Shown here: one piece after another, positions 50,302-60,163 of the stretch | Position numbering within the stretch: position 1 is the first letter of the stretch | Layout: every line of letters begins with the position of its first letter | The notes under the pieces: generated by a model | What the model was told of the DNA's origin: nothing | Database searches by the model: none | Seen by the model: only the letters and a program-made list of their open reading frames with translations | Source of the DNA: Candidatus Tumulicola sp. | Lineage (GTDB): Bacteria > Vulcanimicrobiota > Vulcanimicrobiia > Vulcanimicrobiales > Vulcanimicrobiaceae | DNA length: 64,000 nucleotides | Reading direction: 5' to 3' | Assembly: GCA_036490475.1 (NCBI GenBank) | Contig: DASXDT010000006.1 | Location: 248,001 to 312,000 of the forward strand | Translations under genes and position numbers: made by a program

Positions 50302-52446
50302 CTAATCATCCTCGCTCCCATCGAGGATATCTTTCGCATACTCTAGCGACTCCTCAGCGGTAAGCATGCCGTCTCCTTCGGATTTCGCAGTAGCATCTGA
50401 ACGATACGCCTTTGCGCTTTCAATATCTCCACGCTCCTCTTGCAATTTAGCTAGCGTTGCAAGGAGCTCGACAGCATTCTCGAGTGGAAGTTTCGGATTT
50501 GATCCGACCAAGCGAGAAGCAGTAGTTAGTATAAGAAAAGCGGCGTCAAGATTTCCCTCCTTCCAACAAATCAAACTTATATGCGAAGCGACGGTATAAA
50601 TCATCTCGATTGCAGTTCTCGACAGATCGCCGACAGATAGATCCGCCGCCTCATTGAACAGCTTAATTGCCTCCACTATATTGATTTTTGCGTCGTACGA
50701 GGCTTCAGCCATCATCAGGGTTACCATTTTGGAACGAACCTCGGTTCGTTCATCCTGCGCATAGCGTCGGATGATGTCGATTGCACTCTCTTCCGATGTG
50801 AAATCCATCGATAACCGCGACCATCGCACTTCGGCGTCTAGTCTAAGTGCGACATCGATGGGACGATCAGACGTTTCTAGCGCAGCCGCAACTTGTGCGT
50901 ACAAAGTCCGGGCCTGCTCCGATTCGTCATGCTGTTCGAACCAGTAACCTAGGCCGACTTGAGCCAAGAAAACAAAATACGAGGTCTGTTCGAAGGCTCT
51001 GTAGCGATTTATAAGCTCTTCCAGAAGATCTCTTGTCCTTGCGCTCTGCCCAGCAGCAACGATCTCCGAAATTAATGCGGACGCACCTACTTCAAGAAGG
51101 GTAGCGTCGTTGTGTATTTCAAATAGTTGCCAGCAAAATTGTTCGATTAACTCGTTGGCCCGTCGTTGGTCTTCCTTCTGTAGATGCCTGCCCAGTCGTT
51201 GCAAGCCGACGACAAGGAACTTCAATTCATCCGCCTTGAGCAGTGGTATTCTCGCTACGAGCGAATTTGCGGCCTGAAGAGCCAACTTTTCATTCAGTTC
51301 CAGTAAATGCTTTCGAAAGACGTTTAAATACGATTCAGGCGAATCGCTCAGAAGCAGTTGACGAGCTCGCTGGACTTGATCGACAACATGTCTGAAATCG
51401 TAAATGTCCGCCGTACGGTTGTCATTCGTCGGAGGCATCACATCGCTAAACTTCTTCGCCAACGATCCAAGCGGGTCTAGAACGAAACTAGGTAGGGGAG
51501 CTTTCGTCACTTTTATTAGTTCTTGAAGGACCTCCGCTGCGTCAAGCGATTCGGAAACATCAACAATTCGCTGATCGACCGGATCCGTTAATGTAACCTT
51601 CGTAAAGTTGGCTTGGGGATTGTCGGTGTTGATAAGGCTCTCATCGGATGAAACGAAAGTGATGTCTTCACTGTTGCGAACATCAAGTGGTAGTAACCGG
51701 ATCTGTTGCCGATTGTGAAGAAACCAATAAGCAGTAAAGCGAAGTGGATCTTTAAGTCTTCTTCGAAAGGCCGTCATGAAGACGTCGTTTGCCCAGCCCG
51801 AGTAGCCGATAATAATGGGTGCCGTTTGGGCTAGCCATCGATCGAGCAGTGACATCATCGATGACGATGTTGCTCTGTCTTCCCGCCTGCGTTCTTGTAC
51901 GCGACCCTTCAAATTAGCGCAGTCATAGAACCGGAACGAGCCGTGAATGTGAACTATTTGTGTTTCCTCCACGTTAACCTGAATTCTTTCGGTCGTTCTA
52001 GGGTGGTCGCACAACGTATAACGCTGCTCGAAAAGATCGAGGGATCGCGTCAATAGATCATCAAAATTGGTTGTAAATGCAGTATTTGCCACTTTGCCAG
52101 CACAAAGCAGATGGGCAAGACGCAAGTTAGCTGGAGTGATATACGCGGAGTCCACTAGCGTAGTTAAGTAGGGTTTCAACAGCGATGGGTCCGGGAAGGC
52201 CGAGTTGAGCCAGTATGAGTAGGTGTCAAGGGCGTTTCCAGACGGCGCTGCTGGTTCCGGGTAACGCTCGTCGGATGCCCGCAGATCCGCGTATTTCTGT
52301 TCACACTGCTTGACGATTTCAGACGCAGTCGGGATTGACGGGAACGACAGTCCAGCGCCCACCATGAAAAAGTAAGGTGTCCAGCGGGACTCAGCTAGCG
52401 TGCGCTGGATGTTCGCCATCGCGTGGGGTAAACTGATTACTCGCAA
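50302..52446 (-). CDS. SIR2-domain NADase-like protein with TPR-like C-terminus
   Basis: 714 residues, TTG start (ATG at 52419 is an alternative). The SIR2 fold is shown by FFMVGAGLSFPSIPTASEIV (GAG at 30-32), FTTNFDDLL (Asn127, Asp129), IVHIHGSFRF (His168) and IIIGYSGWANDVFM. The C-terminal 350 residues are helical repeats, TPR-like, as in sensor parts of defence proteins. Bacterial SIR2 proteins of this kind deplete NAD during phage infection; that role is inferred here. No dedicated partner is adjacent besides the convergent OLD-like gene. Confidence 0.83.
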   Translation of the reverse strand: MRVISLPHAMANIQRTLAESRWTPYFFMVGAGLSFPSIPTASEIVKQCEQKYADLRASDERYPEPAAPSGNALDTYSYWLNSAFPDPSLLKPYLTTLVDSAYITPANLRLAHLLCAGKVANTAFTTNFDDLLTRSLDLFEQRYTLCDHPRTTERIQVNVEETQIVHIHGSFRFYDCANLKGRVQERRREDRATSSSMMSLLDRWLAQTAPIIIGYSGWANDVFMTAFRRRLKDPLRFTAYWFLHNRQQIRLLPLDVRNSEDITFVSSDESLINTDNPQANFTKVTLTDPVDQRIVDVSESLDAAEVLQELIKVTKAPLPSFVLDPLGSLAKKFSDVMPPTNDNRTADIYDFRHVVDQVQRARQLLLSDSPESYLNVFRKHLLELNEKLALQAANSLVARIPLLKADELKFLVVGLQRLGRHLQKEDQRRANELIEQFCWQLFEIHNDATLLEVGASALISEIVAAGQSARTRDLLEELINRYRAFEQTSYFVFLAQVGLGYWFEQHDESEQARTLYAQVAAALETSDRPIDVALRLDAEVRWSRLSMDFTSEESAIDIIRRYAQDERTEVRSKMVTLMMAEASYDAKINIVEAIKLFNEAADLSVGDLSRTAIEMIYTVASHISLICWKEGNLDAAFLILTTASRLVGSNPKLPLENAVELLATLAKLQEERGDIESAKAYRSDATAKSEGDGMLTAEESLEYAKDILDGSEDD

Positions 52447-52561
52447 TTTATGTGCAGCTCGCTTCTTGTAAGAGGAGTTGGGTCGTCCGAAGGTGTCGCA
52501 GCGGCGTCGCTCGCTCTAGCGACTACAGAATCAGACCTAGGATTCTGCGTCGTCAGGCTGC

Positions 52562-52849
52562 TTAGATAAGTCCGTTGTCTCTTACATCATTGCGGTTAAT
52601 AAGGTTCAACAACATCTTAGCGGCGCGAGCGCTCTTTTTGATAGGCGTGGGAAGTACTCCGCACCCAATGTGCGTGACAAAGAGGAGATTAAGCGTAGAC
52701 GCCACTTCCGATTCCGTCGGATCGCTCTCTAACAAATTTAGAACGTCCGTTATGCAGTCGTCATACTCATGAGGCACTTTCGCCCAGGTGCGCAGACCCA
52801 GCGGATCCCAGGTCTTCCACAAGATGTTGCGGACATCGGCGGAATGCAT
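52562..52849 (-). CDS. Small protein, possibly DUF1871-like
   Basis: 95 residues. The pattern WDPLGLRTWAKVPHEYDDCI followed by TDVLNLLESDPTESEVASTL resembles small helical proteins with a DP-hG...DEYD-x-Y signature (DUF1871-like), some of which accompany toxins or secreted proteins. The identification is weak. Its ATG follows the stop of the upstream secreted gene without a gap, so the two are cotranscribed. Confidence 0.5.
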   Translation of the reverse strand: MHSADVRNILWKTWDPLGLRTWAKVPHEYDDCITDVLNLLESDPTESEVASTLNLLFVTHIGCGVLPTPIKKSARAAKMLLNLINRNDVRDNGLI

Positions 52850-53545
52850 TTACCGTGTCCTCTGTCGGGGCAAGCCCGGAGAAGGCGATGGGGACGGAAC
52901 AGCCTGCGCACCACTGCTTTGTATATCTGTTTGTGAGGCGCTTCTAACTGTCACTAGATTCCAGTTGATTGCCGCCGGCCTTGTACCATATGTTATGGAC
53001 GGTATTTCCGTGGTGCTTGACACGGCAACGTGAAACATCGTCCCGTCCTTGATAAGGATGTCGTTGCCTCGGTGAGTGAACACCCCAGCAAGGCCGAACA
53101 GTAGATATTGTCCTACTTCGTTCCCGTTCTTTTCTGAGTTTTTGTCGGCATCTGCCGTAGCGCCATTGGTTTCAACGTCGAGGGTGCTCCCGTCCGGAGC
53201 GACAAGCCTTTTTACGGTAAAGCTCAACTCGCCGCCGGAGTGCCACATCCCGGCTCGCTTCAGGTGGGTTATAACTCCATAGCCCGGCGAGCCTTTTGGC
53301 AGCACGAGGTTTCCCCGGAAGTAGTAATCCTCACTAGTGATTACTGCGAAAGTATCATTCTCGTTCGATATTCGCGATCCGATGTCTCCGCCGATCAGTT
53401 GAACGCTGATGAGATCTCCTGATGTGACTCGTACCAGCGGCGTTGAAGTAGGGGCAGGCGAGGGGGCAGGCCGGGCGACAGCGGTTTGACCAAAGAGGTA
53501 GAATAACGCAACGATGACAGAAAGAAAAAGTGCTGGCTTTTGCAA
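52850..53545 (-). CDS. Secreted hypothetical protein
   Basis: 231 residues with a signal peptide (ALFLSVIVALFYLFGQTAVA) and Pro-rich linkers at both ends. The middle is beta-rich (LISVQLIGGDIGSRISNEND, then NLVLPKGSPGYGVITHLKRA and ELSFTVKRLVAPDGS) and reminiscent of conjugation- or pilus-type 'TrbI/VirB10-like' or LPG-barrel folds; this is a pattern impression only. Second gene of the 54802-52562 operon. Confidence 0.6.
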   Translation of the reverse strand: MQKPALFLSVIVALFYLFGQTAVARPAPSPAPTSTPLVRVTSGDLISVQLIGGDIGSRISNENDTFAVITSEDYYFRGNLVLPKGSPGYGVITHLKRAGMWHSGGELSFTVKRLVAPDGSTLDVETNGATADADKNSEKNGNEVGQYLLFGLAGVFTHRGNDILIKDGTMFHVAVSSTTEIPSITYGTRPAAINWNLVTVRSASQTDIQSSGAQAVPSPSPSPGLPRQRTR

Positions 53546-53572
53546 AAGAAATCCTTTTCTTAGCGCGACAGC

Positions 53573-54802
53573 TTAGAACTCTACATTGATGGAGGTAGCG
53601 CAGGTTCGGACGGCGTCTAGGTCGACAGCGTTTGCCATCGCAGGGCTACGATAGTTGGATCGGAGCACTCTGAAAGACTCGGCAATCAATCCACGCGCGG
53701 TACTGTACGTTTTCGAATCTGAATGAATATTGGGAGAACTGCACAAATCAAGCGCGGTTGTTATTTCATTTCGCTCCGCATTGGACCAGTCTCCGCTAAG
53801 TCGAGCCTGTGCGATCCTCAGCACTTGCTGACCCATCAACTCGGAAGTCTCGACGATGACGTGCGCAGTATCGTTGCAAGGCGACACCCCTTGGCAGTTT
53901 TGATATAAGGACATGACGCAAGTATTAGATAATTCGACGGCCTGACGAGCGTCGGAACTCGCTGTAGGATAGTCATTCCCATTCAACTCGGCGTATGAAC
54001 GCTGCAGGGTGGTTACTATCGTGTTGCTGGATCCAGGACCACAGTGCGAGTCAATGAGCGACGCCACTGAGCCGGGAGTCACGGAAACCGTTGTTCGGGT
54101 ACCGGTGGAACCTGATGTGAAGCTGACGTTTGCCTTAGCATTATCAAGAAATGTCTGCAAAGCAGGAAGCGATAAGGCTATGTTGTTTTGAAGCGCTCCC
54201 GTCGTCCCGGTGTTGACCGCAGTAACCATGCCATATACTACCCCTGTTTGCATATCGAACAAAGGACTGCCACTATTGCCGTGATCGGTCTGAGCGTCGT
54301 ATTCAATAAACGACCCGTCACCGGCCACTGAGCTAACCGATCCTTCATGGAACGATGGCTGTAGGCTGTTGAGATCGTTGGCTAGAGAAAACTGAAACGC
54401 TGGGAATCCCGCGATTCCGATTTGAGTTCCGACTGGGGGCGCCGTTGCACTAAGCGTCAGCGGATGGCACGATGAATGATAAACCGCAAGGACAACCGCA
54501 TCCAATGTGGCCGTTCGTACAACCTGTCCATGCTGCAAGCTATCTCGATCAGAAAGCATTATCACTCGAGGGAATGAATCGGTACCTACGACATGTCGAT
54601 TGGTTAATAAATAGGCCGTGTCGTCGTGGCTTCCGATGCAGAACGCAGTCCCCGCTCCCACGTGCTTGCCGTCTTTCGAAATTACCAAAGCCAGGGAGGG
54701 TTCTATTGACGCGAACGTTTCAGTAGCCGCCGACCCGATAATCGGCTCAGACGCGAACGAGCATACAACGATGACGCATATGAATGCGTAAATGATGCGC
54801 AT
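53573..54802 (-). CDS. Secreted trypsin-like (S1C) serine protease
   Basis: 409 residues with a signal peptide (IIYAFICVIVVCSFAS). The triad is visible: His in AYLLTNRHVVG, Asp in ATLDAVVLAV and Ser in DAQTDHGNSGSPLFD. No PDZ domain follows. Instead there is a C-terminal region of about 190 residues with several cysteines (SHCGPGSS, NTCVMSLYQNCQGVSPCND). It probably acts outside the cytoplasm. First gene of the operon ending at 52562. Confidence 0.83.
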   Translation of the reverse strand: MRIIYAFICVIVVCSFASEPIIGSAATETFASIEPSLALVISKDGKHVGAGTAFCIGSHDDTAYLLTNRHVVGTDSFPRVIMLSDRDSLQHGQVVRTATLDAVVLAVYHSSCHPLTLSATAPPVGTQIGIAGFPAFQFSLANDLNSLQPSFHEGSVSSVAGDGSFIEYDAQTDHGNSGSPLFDMQTGVVYGMVTAVNTGTTGALQNNIALSLPALQTFLDNAKANVSFTSGSTGTRTTVSVTPGSVASLIDSHCGPGSSNTIVTTLQRSYAELNGNDYPTASSDARQAVELSNTCVMSLYQNCQGVSPCNDTAHVIVETSELMGQQVLRIAQARLSGDWSNAERNEITTALDLCSSPNIHSDSKTYSTARGLIAESFRVLRSNYRSPAMANAVDLDAVRTCATSINVEF

Positions 54803-54979
54803 ACTTAACTCCTCAGCGCGCTTAGGTTAACTCGAACGATTGAACCGGACCGTGACTGATAATGGCTTTACATCGCGGGTGGTCCAGGCGCCTCCCTTCC
54901 ATGGCCCGGGTGCCCCGAACGGGTCGAAAGCCTGATCGTTCAAACGCGGTTGACGTCCGGACGACCCCCACCCGACAGT

Positions 54980-57895
54980 TCATGCAGACCTTGGTGCCCG
55001 GACAGCCGGAAATCCGTCCGTGGCGGAAAGAGCAACTTGGCGTCGCCGTGCGGATGCTCTGATCTTTCGCGCCGTTGCGTCACGCGGCTGAGAGGCGCTC
55101 TTTACGATGCTTCGCCACGCGCGTTCCGAAATCGCGATCTCAGCCGCCACCTCGGCTTGCGGAAACCTAGAGAGCGACACGATGCATTCATCGAGATCGT
55201 CGCGCTCGTATTCGACGGGAAGGATTGACACGATACTCGACCCTCGATCTTCGTCGAGGCGATCCACTTCCTTCCCGATGTGCCAAACAGGCTCCGACTG
55301 AATGGCAAGCCGCGACAGCAGTCCGATGGTAAGCCCCCCCGCGACATTGCCGTGCTGATCGGCGGCTTTAGCTTCGGGATGCTCCTGATACTTTTTGATA
55401 TACTCGTCTAATCGCATCACACTAACGGTGCCCGCATGCCCCGTTCCGAACCAATCGAGTTTAACGCGCTTCCCCGTTCTAAAATCGATCCATTGCAGCT
55501 TCATTGACGCCTGGGCGTCGTCTTCGCGTGGCGCGATGGGCAATACATCCTTGCGCCCTACTTGCGTTTCAGGCGTCACCGTCTGTACGAATCCGAATGG
55601 TTTAACGGATTGGTCGTAAGAACGGTCTTTGTTGAATGCAGCCATGCGTTTGTAGATCGCCGGTTGGTTGATTGGAAACTTGCGACGCATCGGAAGATCG
55701 AAGTTGATCGATGCTTCGGACTCCCTTCGTTGTGCATCACTTACGTTCAAATTATCCATCAGGATCTTGAGCCAGACATTTCGCGCGAATGCCTCCGTTC
55801 GTTCGGTTGGCGTTCGACCGATGATCGCTCCCAGGGCGCTTTCCGATGCTTTCACGATCTCGATACGCCGATTGGGCAACCACTTGAATAGGACGTACCG
55901 TTTGGCTGAGATGGCAAAGCATCGAAGGTTCGGATGCTCCGTATGCTCCTTCTTGAGCAGATTGGGGACAATCGAACGATGGTACGGATTCAATGCATTA
56001 AACTGCTCTATGATCTCATCGACATCCGATTCACTTATCGATGGAATGCCTTTGGGGCAATCGGGTCCACCATTGATGGCAAGGCTATCGGTATCGCAGA
56101 AGGTGAAGCTGCCGCCCCGCTTGGCGACCTCCGATTCGAGCAAAGCCAGCATAAGACGAGCGCCGCCCGTCACTAGCGTTGCAATGATCGGATTGAAGTA
56201 GGCGCCGGGGCGTTCGTCATGGATATTAAGCGACGGGTAATTCGTGTCCGAAAAGACGTTCCCCGGCGCGTCGGTCTTCCCGGTTTTGGTCGGCTGCACG
56301 TTGATCTCCGCGAAGATTCCGTACGCACCACTGTTTGCGAATATTTTTAAGCCCAGTTCTAACGGCTTGAGGGTCTTGTCGGCTTCGCTCTCGCTCTTTG
56401 CTTTTTGACGTTCCTCCACGATCGTCTTGAAGAAAGGGAGGTTCGAATGCAACGGGATTAACCCGCGAAAGAGCGCCACCTTCGACTTGCGCCGTCCTTT
56501 CGGCACAACACGAACGGCTTTGAGAATGGTCGGCGCTGAACCACCTAACAGCATTCCCGCCAAAACGTCGGCCAATGTATACCAACGCGGCTCTTTGGTC
56601 TGGATCGGTGACACGGCAATCGTATACGGTTCGTTATCCTCTGCCCGCATCCGAATGGGTAGGATCGCGCCGTGCGGATCGAGCTGTACCAAACAGTTGA
56701 GTTTCAGCCACAGCTTCGGATCGAAGAGTGAGACGTAGCGGCTACCGCTAGCCATTTGCGTCACAAGGGCCGTCACGTCGTCCGTCGCGTCTTCTAGGTC
56801 GATCTCCGGCGCCGTGAGCACCCTGTCGAGCCGCTGAAGGCAGAAGATCGTTGGATACATGGACACGAAGTCCAGCAGCCAGACTGGCACGTCCAACTTA
56901 CGGACCCGCACATCCGCTCGTCCACCGAAATAAGCGGAAAGGAACCATCCAAGATACTCGCGAGAAAAGCGCGGCTGCTTTTCCAAGAGCGGCGCGATGC
57001 CCAGCTGGCGGAGATACTCCTTTGCCACGCTGGCCGTCGAACTTAAACGACCCATGTACCTCGAATGCTTCGGTTTCTTTCGCTCGTTGGCAAACGTTGC
57101 AAACGGATGGTGGATGTATTCCGTTCGTAGGGCCTTGTAGAGCGCCCAGGTCGCTCGTACATCTTGACGACCATAGGTCAGTGATGCGCGCGTGACTGAT
57201 CCGAGTTCCGGAGCCTCCATCTTGCGAGTATATGCACGGTACGCTTTCCCGGCGCTCTTGAGTGTATTCCGCTTCCCGTTAAAAGCCCGCGCAACGGCGC
57301 TGAGATCGCAGAAGCGGCCATTGAAAAACGGCTGTTCCCAATCGTATAGCTTGCGCTTAGGTGTGAAACCGATGAATGCAGCGCTGCCCGTGGTTGATTC
57401 GATGCGAAGATCGTGCCACGTCAACCGACGGCTCAACGCAAAGGTAAACTTGCGCCGATTGCGCCCGGAACCGCATCGAGCCAAATATGCGATCCGGCTG
57501 AGGTCGAATGGGAGATTGAAGCCGACGCAGACGGCACCCCGAAGGTAGACTTCCGGATAGAAGATCTGTTCAACGAACTGCTCGCGACTGTACATCTTGA
57601 GCCCGCATCGCGCGGCGTATTCTGTGACGCATTCCATTTCGGATTGATCGAGCACGTCCGAGACGATCAATGCCTCTTCGGCCAATCCATCGTGAATGTA
57701 TAGTCGAAAGAAGCCAAACAGAAGGCGCTGTGCTGTGTCGGTCGTTGTTTCCGTATCAAATACCAGGACGCGATCACCATAGGGCGTCTTGCGCCATCCA
57801 GGGCCTTTCTTGGCTTCCTTACGCTCGGGGCGTTCCGAGTGCGGCTCTACCCAGGCGCGCACTGCGCTTTGCCGAGTCACCCATGGCGGCGTCAT
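54980..57895 (-). CDS. Family B DNA polymerase with 3'-5' exonuclease
   Basis: 971 residues from the ATG at 57895, which overlaps the HNH gene by 4 bp as in copy 1; a longer frame to 58084 lies inside that gene. All motifs are intact: FDTET (exo I), GFNLPFD (exo II), YGRQD (exo III), DFVSMYPTIF (A), KIFANSGAYG (B), FCDTDS (C) and SAKRY. The C-terminus is about 17 residues longer than in copy 1 and diverges there (VALSATDGFPAVRAPRSA). Probably active. Confidence 0.88.
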   Translation of the reverse strand: MTPPWVTRQSAVRAWVEPHSERPERKEAKKGPGWRKTPYGDRVLVFDTETTTDTAQRLLFGFFRLYIHDGLAEEALIVSDVLDQSEMECVTEYAARCGLKMYSREQFVEQIFYPEVYLRGAVCVGFNLPFDLSRIAYLARCGSGRNRRKFTFALSRRLTWHDLRIESTTGSAAFIGFTPKRKLYDWEQPFFNGRFCDLSAVARAFNGKRNTLKSAGKAYRAYTRKMEAPELGSVTRASLTYGRQDVRATWALYKALRTEYIHHPFATFANERKKPKHSRYMGRLSSTASVAKEYLRQLGIAPLLEKQPRFSREYLGWFLSAYFGGRADVRVRKLDVPVWLLDFVSMYPTIFCLQRLDRVLTAPEIDLEDATDDVTALVTQMASGSRYVSLFDPKLWLKLNCLVQLDPHGAILPIRMRAEDNEPYTIAVSPIQTKEPRWYTLADVLAGMLLGGSAPTILKAVRVVPKGRRKSKVALFRGLIPLHSNLPFFKTIVEERQKAKSESEADKTLKPLELGLKIFANSGAYGIFAEINVQPTKTGKTDAPGNVFSDTNYPSLNIHDERPGAYFNPIIATLVTGGARLMLALLESEVAKRGGSFTFCDTDSLAINGGPDCPKGIPSISESDVDEIIEQFNALNPYHRSIVPNLLKKEHTEHPNLRCFAISAKRYVLFKWLPNRRIEIVKASESALGAIIGRTPTERTEAFARNVWLKILMDNLNVSDAQRRESEASINFDLPMRRKFPINQPAIYKRMAAFNKDRSYDQSVKPFGFVQTVTPETQVGRKDVLPIAPREDDAQASMKLQWIDFRTGKRVKLDWFGTGHAGTVSVMRLDEYIKKYQEHPEAKAADQHGNVAGGLTIGLLSRLAIQSEPVWHIGKEVDRLDEDRGSSIVSILPVEYERDDLDECIVSLSRFPQAEVAAEIAISERAWRSIVKSASQPRDATARKIRASARRRQVALSATDGFPAVRAPRSA

Positions 57896-58557
57896 GACGC
57901 GCTCCCTGTGGACGCCGGTAGCTCCAGCACCGGGGTCGCAGGAAGCAGCGCCCCATAATCCGAGCCGTACGTGGAAGCTAGGTGTGCGTCGGCTCGCAGG
58001 TTCCACAACGCCCACAGGATCAGACCTGCGCTGAAGACACCAAGAATCACCGCGCGCTCCGCCTGCTCGTTGGCGCCGTCCCACACGGCAATCATGCCGA
58101 TGATCGCGGCAGCGCCGAACTCGAATACTGCCTGCAGTTCAAGTGCACGCCTGTTTCGGTCGCGCAGACGCAGTTGAGCCATCGGGCCCACCTCGGCGCT
58201 TTGCGACTTGATCGCGTGATGATTGGAACACAGAGGAGCCAGAAGCATGCTGTTGGCGGCGTTCTCCACATGGTCCAGTTCCAGGATCCGGATCTCCGGC
58301 TCACCGCACACCACGCACGATGGTTTGAAGTAACCAGCCTTTTCGAACCGCCGCATTTTTTGCTTGCGGCTCTTCTCCGTCACAGTCTTTGCACGTCCCT
58401 TACAGTTGCGGCACACAATCGTCTCGCAGTCTTTGGGCGGCTGGCACAGCATGCCGATGTCAGCATTGCCGCACGTCACGCATTGTGGGTCATCGACGCC
58501 GAAGCGCTGCTCCTTGCGGATTCGTGCGTCTTCCAGTGCGGTTGAGTATTCGATCAT
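57892..58557 (-). CDS. HNH endonuclease with zinc ribbon and two membrane segments
   Basis: 221 residues, the same length as in copy 1. The zinc ribbon (CVTCG, VCRNCKGR), the HNH core (CVVCGEPEIRILELDHVENA, then LCSNHH) and both helices (FEFGAAAIIGMIAVW, AVILGVFSAGLILWALW) are kept. Conservation of the membrane segments in both copies argues that membrane attachment matters. Overlaps polB and the HTH gene by 4 bp each. Confidence 0.85.
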   Translation of the reverse strand: MIEYSTALEDARIRKEQRFGVDDPQCVTCGNADIGMLCQPPKDCETIVCRNCKGRAKTVTEKSRKQKMRRFEKAGYFKPSCVVCGEPEIRILELDHVENAANSMLLAPLCSNHHAIKSQSAEVGPMAQLRLRDRNRRALELQAVFEFGAAAIIGMIAVWDGANEQAERAVILGVFSAGLILWALWNLRADAHLASTYGSDYGALLPATPVLELPASTGSAS

Positions 58558-59048
58558 GCCGCCGCCTCTGGCGCGTAGATTTCAGCGAACGAAACCGCTC
58601 CGGCGCGGCCCAGGCGATCCAGCACCTTTGGATCCGTGACGAACTCGAACGTCTCACCCTTGCTCCGAATGTGCTTGCCGCGAAAGCGTTCCAGCGCTGA
58701 GGTATCGCCATTGCGGTAGTAATCCCGCACCGCGTTGTTAAAGTCGCTCACCCGCGACGCCGTTCGAGAGCTGCGCGTGGTGATCGTCGCTTCGCCCTGG
58801 GCCGTCAGCATTCGTAAGCGCCGCACCAGATGATCGGTGCGCTTCACGTCGAGCCGTCCAGAGCGGACCTCCAGCGCTGCCCCAGCATGGCGCTTCACTG
58901 TTTTGAGGGTGGTGCCCACGAGTTTGGCCGCTTTCGTCATGGAGAGGGCTGGGTTGCGCCGCTTCATGCTAATCGCGTCGAGCGCCCGGCGCCTGGCATC
59001 CTCTTTGAAGAATATCGCTCGCAGATCGAGCACTTGGTTCTTGGGCAT
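58554..59048 (-). CDS. HTH DNA-binding protein of the module
   Basis: 164 residues, TAGGAGG upstream of the ATG. It is almost identical to the copy 1 protein after the first few residues (MTKAAKLVGTTLKTVKRHAG; VSDFNNAVRDYYRNGDTSAL). First gene of the minus-strand operon. Confidence 0.78.
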   Translation of the reverse strand: MPKNQVLDLRAIFFKEDARRRALDAISMKRRNPALSMTKAAKLVGTTLKTVKRHAGAALEVRSGRLDVKRTDHLVRRLRMLTAQGEATITTRSSRTASRVSDFNNAVRDYYRNGDTSALERFRGKHIRSKGETFEFVTDPKVLDRLGRAGAVSFAEIYAPEAAA

Positions 59049-59155
59049 ATTATCGGGCCTCCTATGGTCCCTGTGATCTTAAAATACCGTGGGCAGAGAC
59101 CGAAAACTCGGCACTTTCGCGCGGAGCCAAAACGGGCGCCGCCGAATACCCATAG
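59049..59155. promoter_or_regulatory. Divergent promoter region, copy 2
   Basis: This 107-bp gap is almost the same length as in copy 1. The 21 bp at 59115-59135 are identical to 43804-43824; the remainder has little similarity apart from the ribosome-binding site of the HTH gene. Confidence 0.5.
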
Positions 59156-60163
59156 ATGGCTTCAGACGTCCGAGTGAGCGAGGCGATTACTCGTCTCCGG
59201 AGCGACGGCTTTCAGATCAGCGGCGACAAGGTGCAGCGCTGGCGTTGCTTTGGGATCACATCATTTCGCAAAAGCCGCGCCAACTATTTTAAGCCTACCG
59301 TCTACCGCAATCTGCAGTATGTGCTTCAGATCGAGCGGCAGTTCGGATTCGAGCGTGACCATGATGGGTTGGCACTCGAACTCGCGTACCGGCAGTTTCC
59401 AGTTGTTCCGTTGGACCGCGTCCACGACGGCGCTCGTAAAGAACTAGCAACCATGTTCAGCGGTCTCAATCGTGAACTGCATAAAATCGACGATTCCGGA
59501 GGGCTAACATTCGCGCCGCGCCGCATTCCGCACGCAGCGCGTAACCTTGTGCGACGATACCTTCCTAACCGAAAAATTCGAGAGAATCCAGCACTTGCGA
59601 ATGGGCGCAATATTCTCGAGAAGATCGTACACCTATGGTTGCGAGTCGCATACGAAAACGAGGTCATCAACGAGGCCGAGCTGCTTCCCATTCTCTATGC
59701 AATGGGCGCGCGAGATCCGGCGGCCGTGCAGGTCGCGATAACGCTCGCTAAAATAGCGGTGCCGGTTGTCCCATTGTTGCGACCCGTCAATCAAGGACCG
59801 CTGTCAGCGCTACTGGATCGACCGTTTGAGGTTGATGAAGTGCGATACACCATCGCCACAATGCGCATCATCTACGGCATGAATGCGCATATGTCAGCAG
59901 CCGGCGTTTCCGTATTCCAGTCGTTTACCCTCGACTATCCAAAAATCGAAAGCGAAGACACCGATCCGATACGTGCAGATGTAGCATTACGAAGCTTGAT
60001 GTATGCTGGCGCAGTATTCCTTGCAAGCATCCCAATGGGAAAGGCGATGATCGATCACGTAGCGGCTGGGAATCCTTACGATCCTTCTGTCCCAATCGCG
60101 ACACTCGTCGCAATGAAGAACGTGATCTTGCCCACGATCTTTGGAGAATCAATAGATGCCTGA
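59156..60163 (+). CDS. MerR-like HTH protein preceding Cas1
   Basis: 335 residues. The N-terminal winged-helix-like part (VSEAITRLRSDGFQISGDKV, then QRWRCFGITSF) and the YRNLQYVLQIERQFGFERDH block match copy 1; beyond residue 100 similarity falls to roughly half. A hydrophobic stretch (AVQVAITLAKIAVPVVPLL) is kept at the same place. Its end overlaps the Cas1 start by 8 bp. Confidence 0.72.
   Translation: MASDVRVSEAITRLRSDGFQISGDKVQRWRCFGITSFRKSRANYFKPTVYRNLQYVLQIERQFGFERDHDGLALELAYRQFPVVPLDRVHDGARKELATMFSGLNRELHKIDDSGGLTFAPRRIPHAARNLVRRYLPNRKIRENPALANGRNILEKIVHLWLRVAYENEVINEAELLPILYAMGARDPAAVQVAITLAKIAVPVVPLLRPVNQGPLSALLDRPFEVDEVRYTIATMRIIYGMNAHMSAAGVSVFQSFTLDYPKIESEDTDPIRADVALRSLMYAGAVFLASIPMGKAMIDHVAAGNPYDPSVPIATLVAMKNVILPTIFGESIDA

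Noticed and set aside
57896-58084. N-terminal extension of polB copy 2
   Set aside because: It lies inside the HNH gene; copy 1 polB begins at the equivalent ATG with the same 4-bp overlap.
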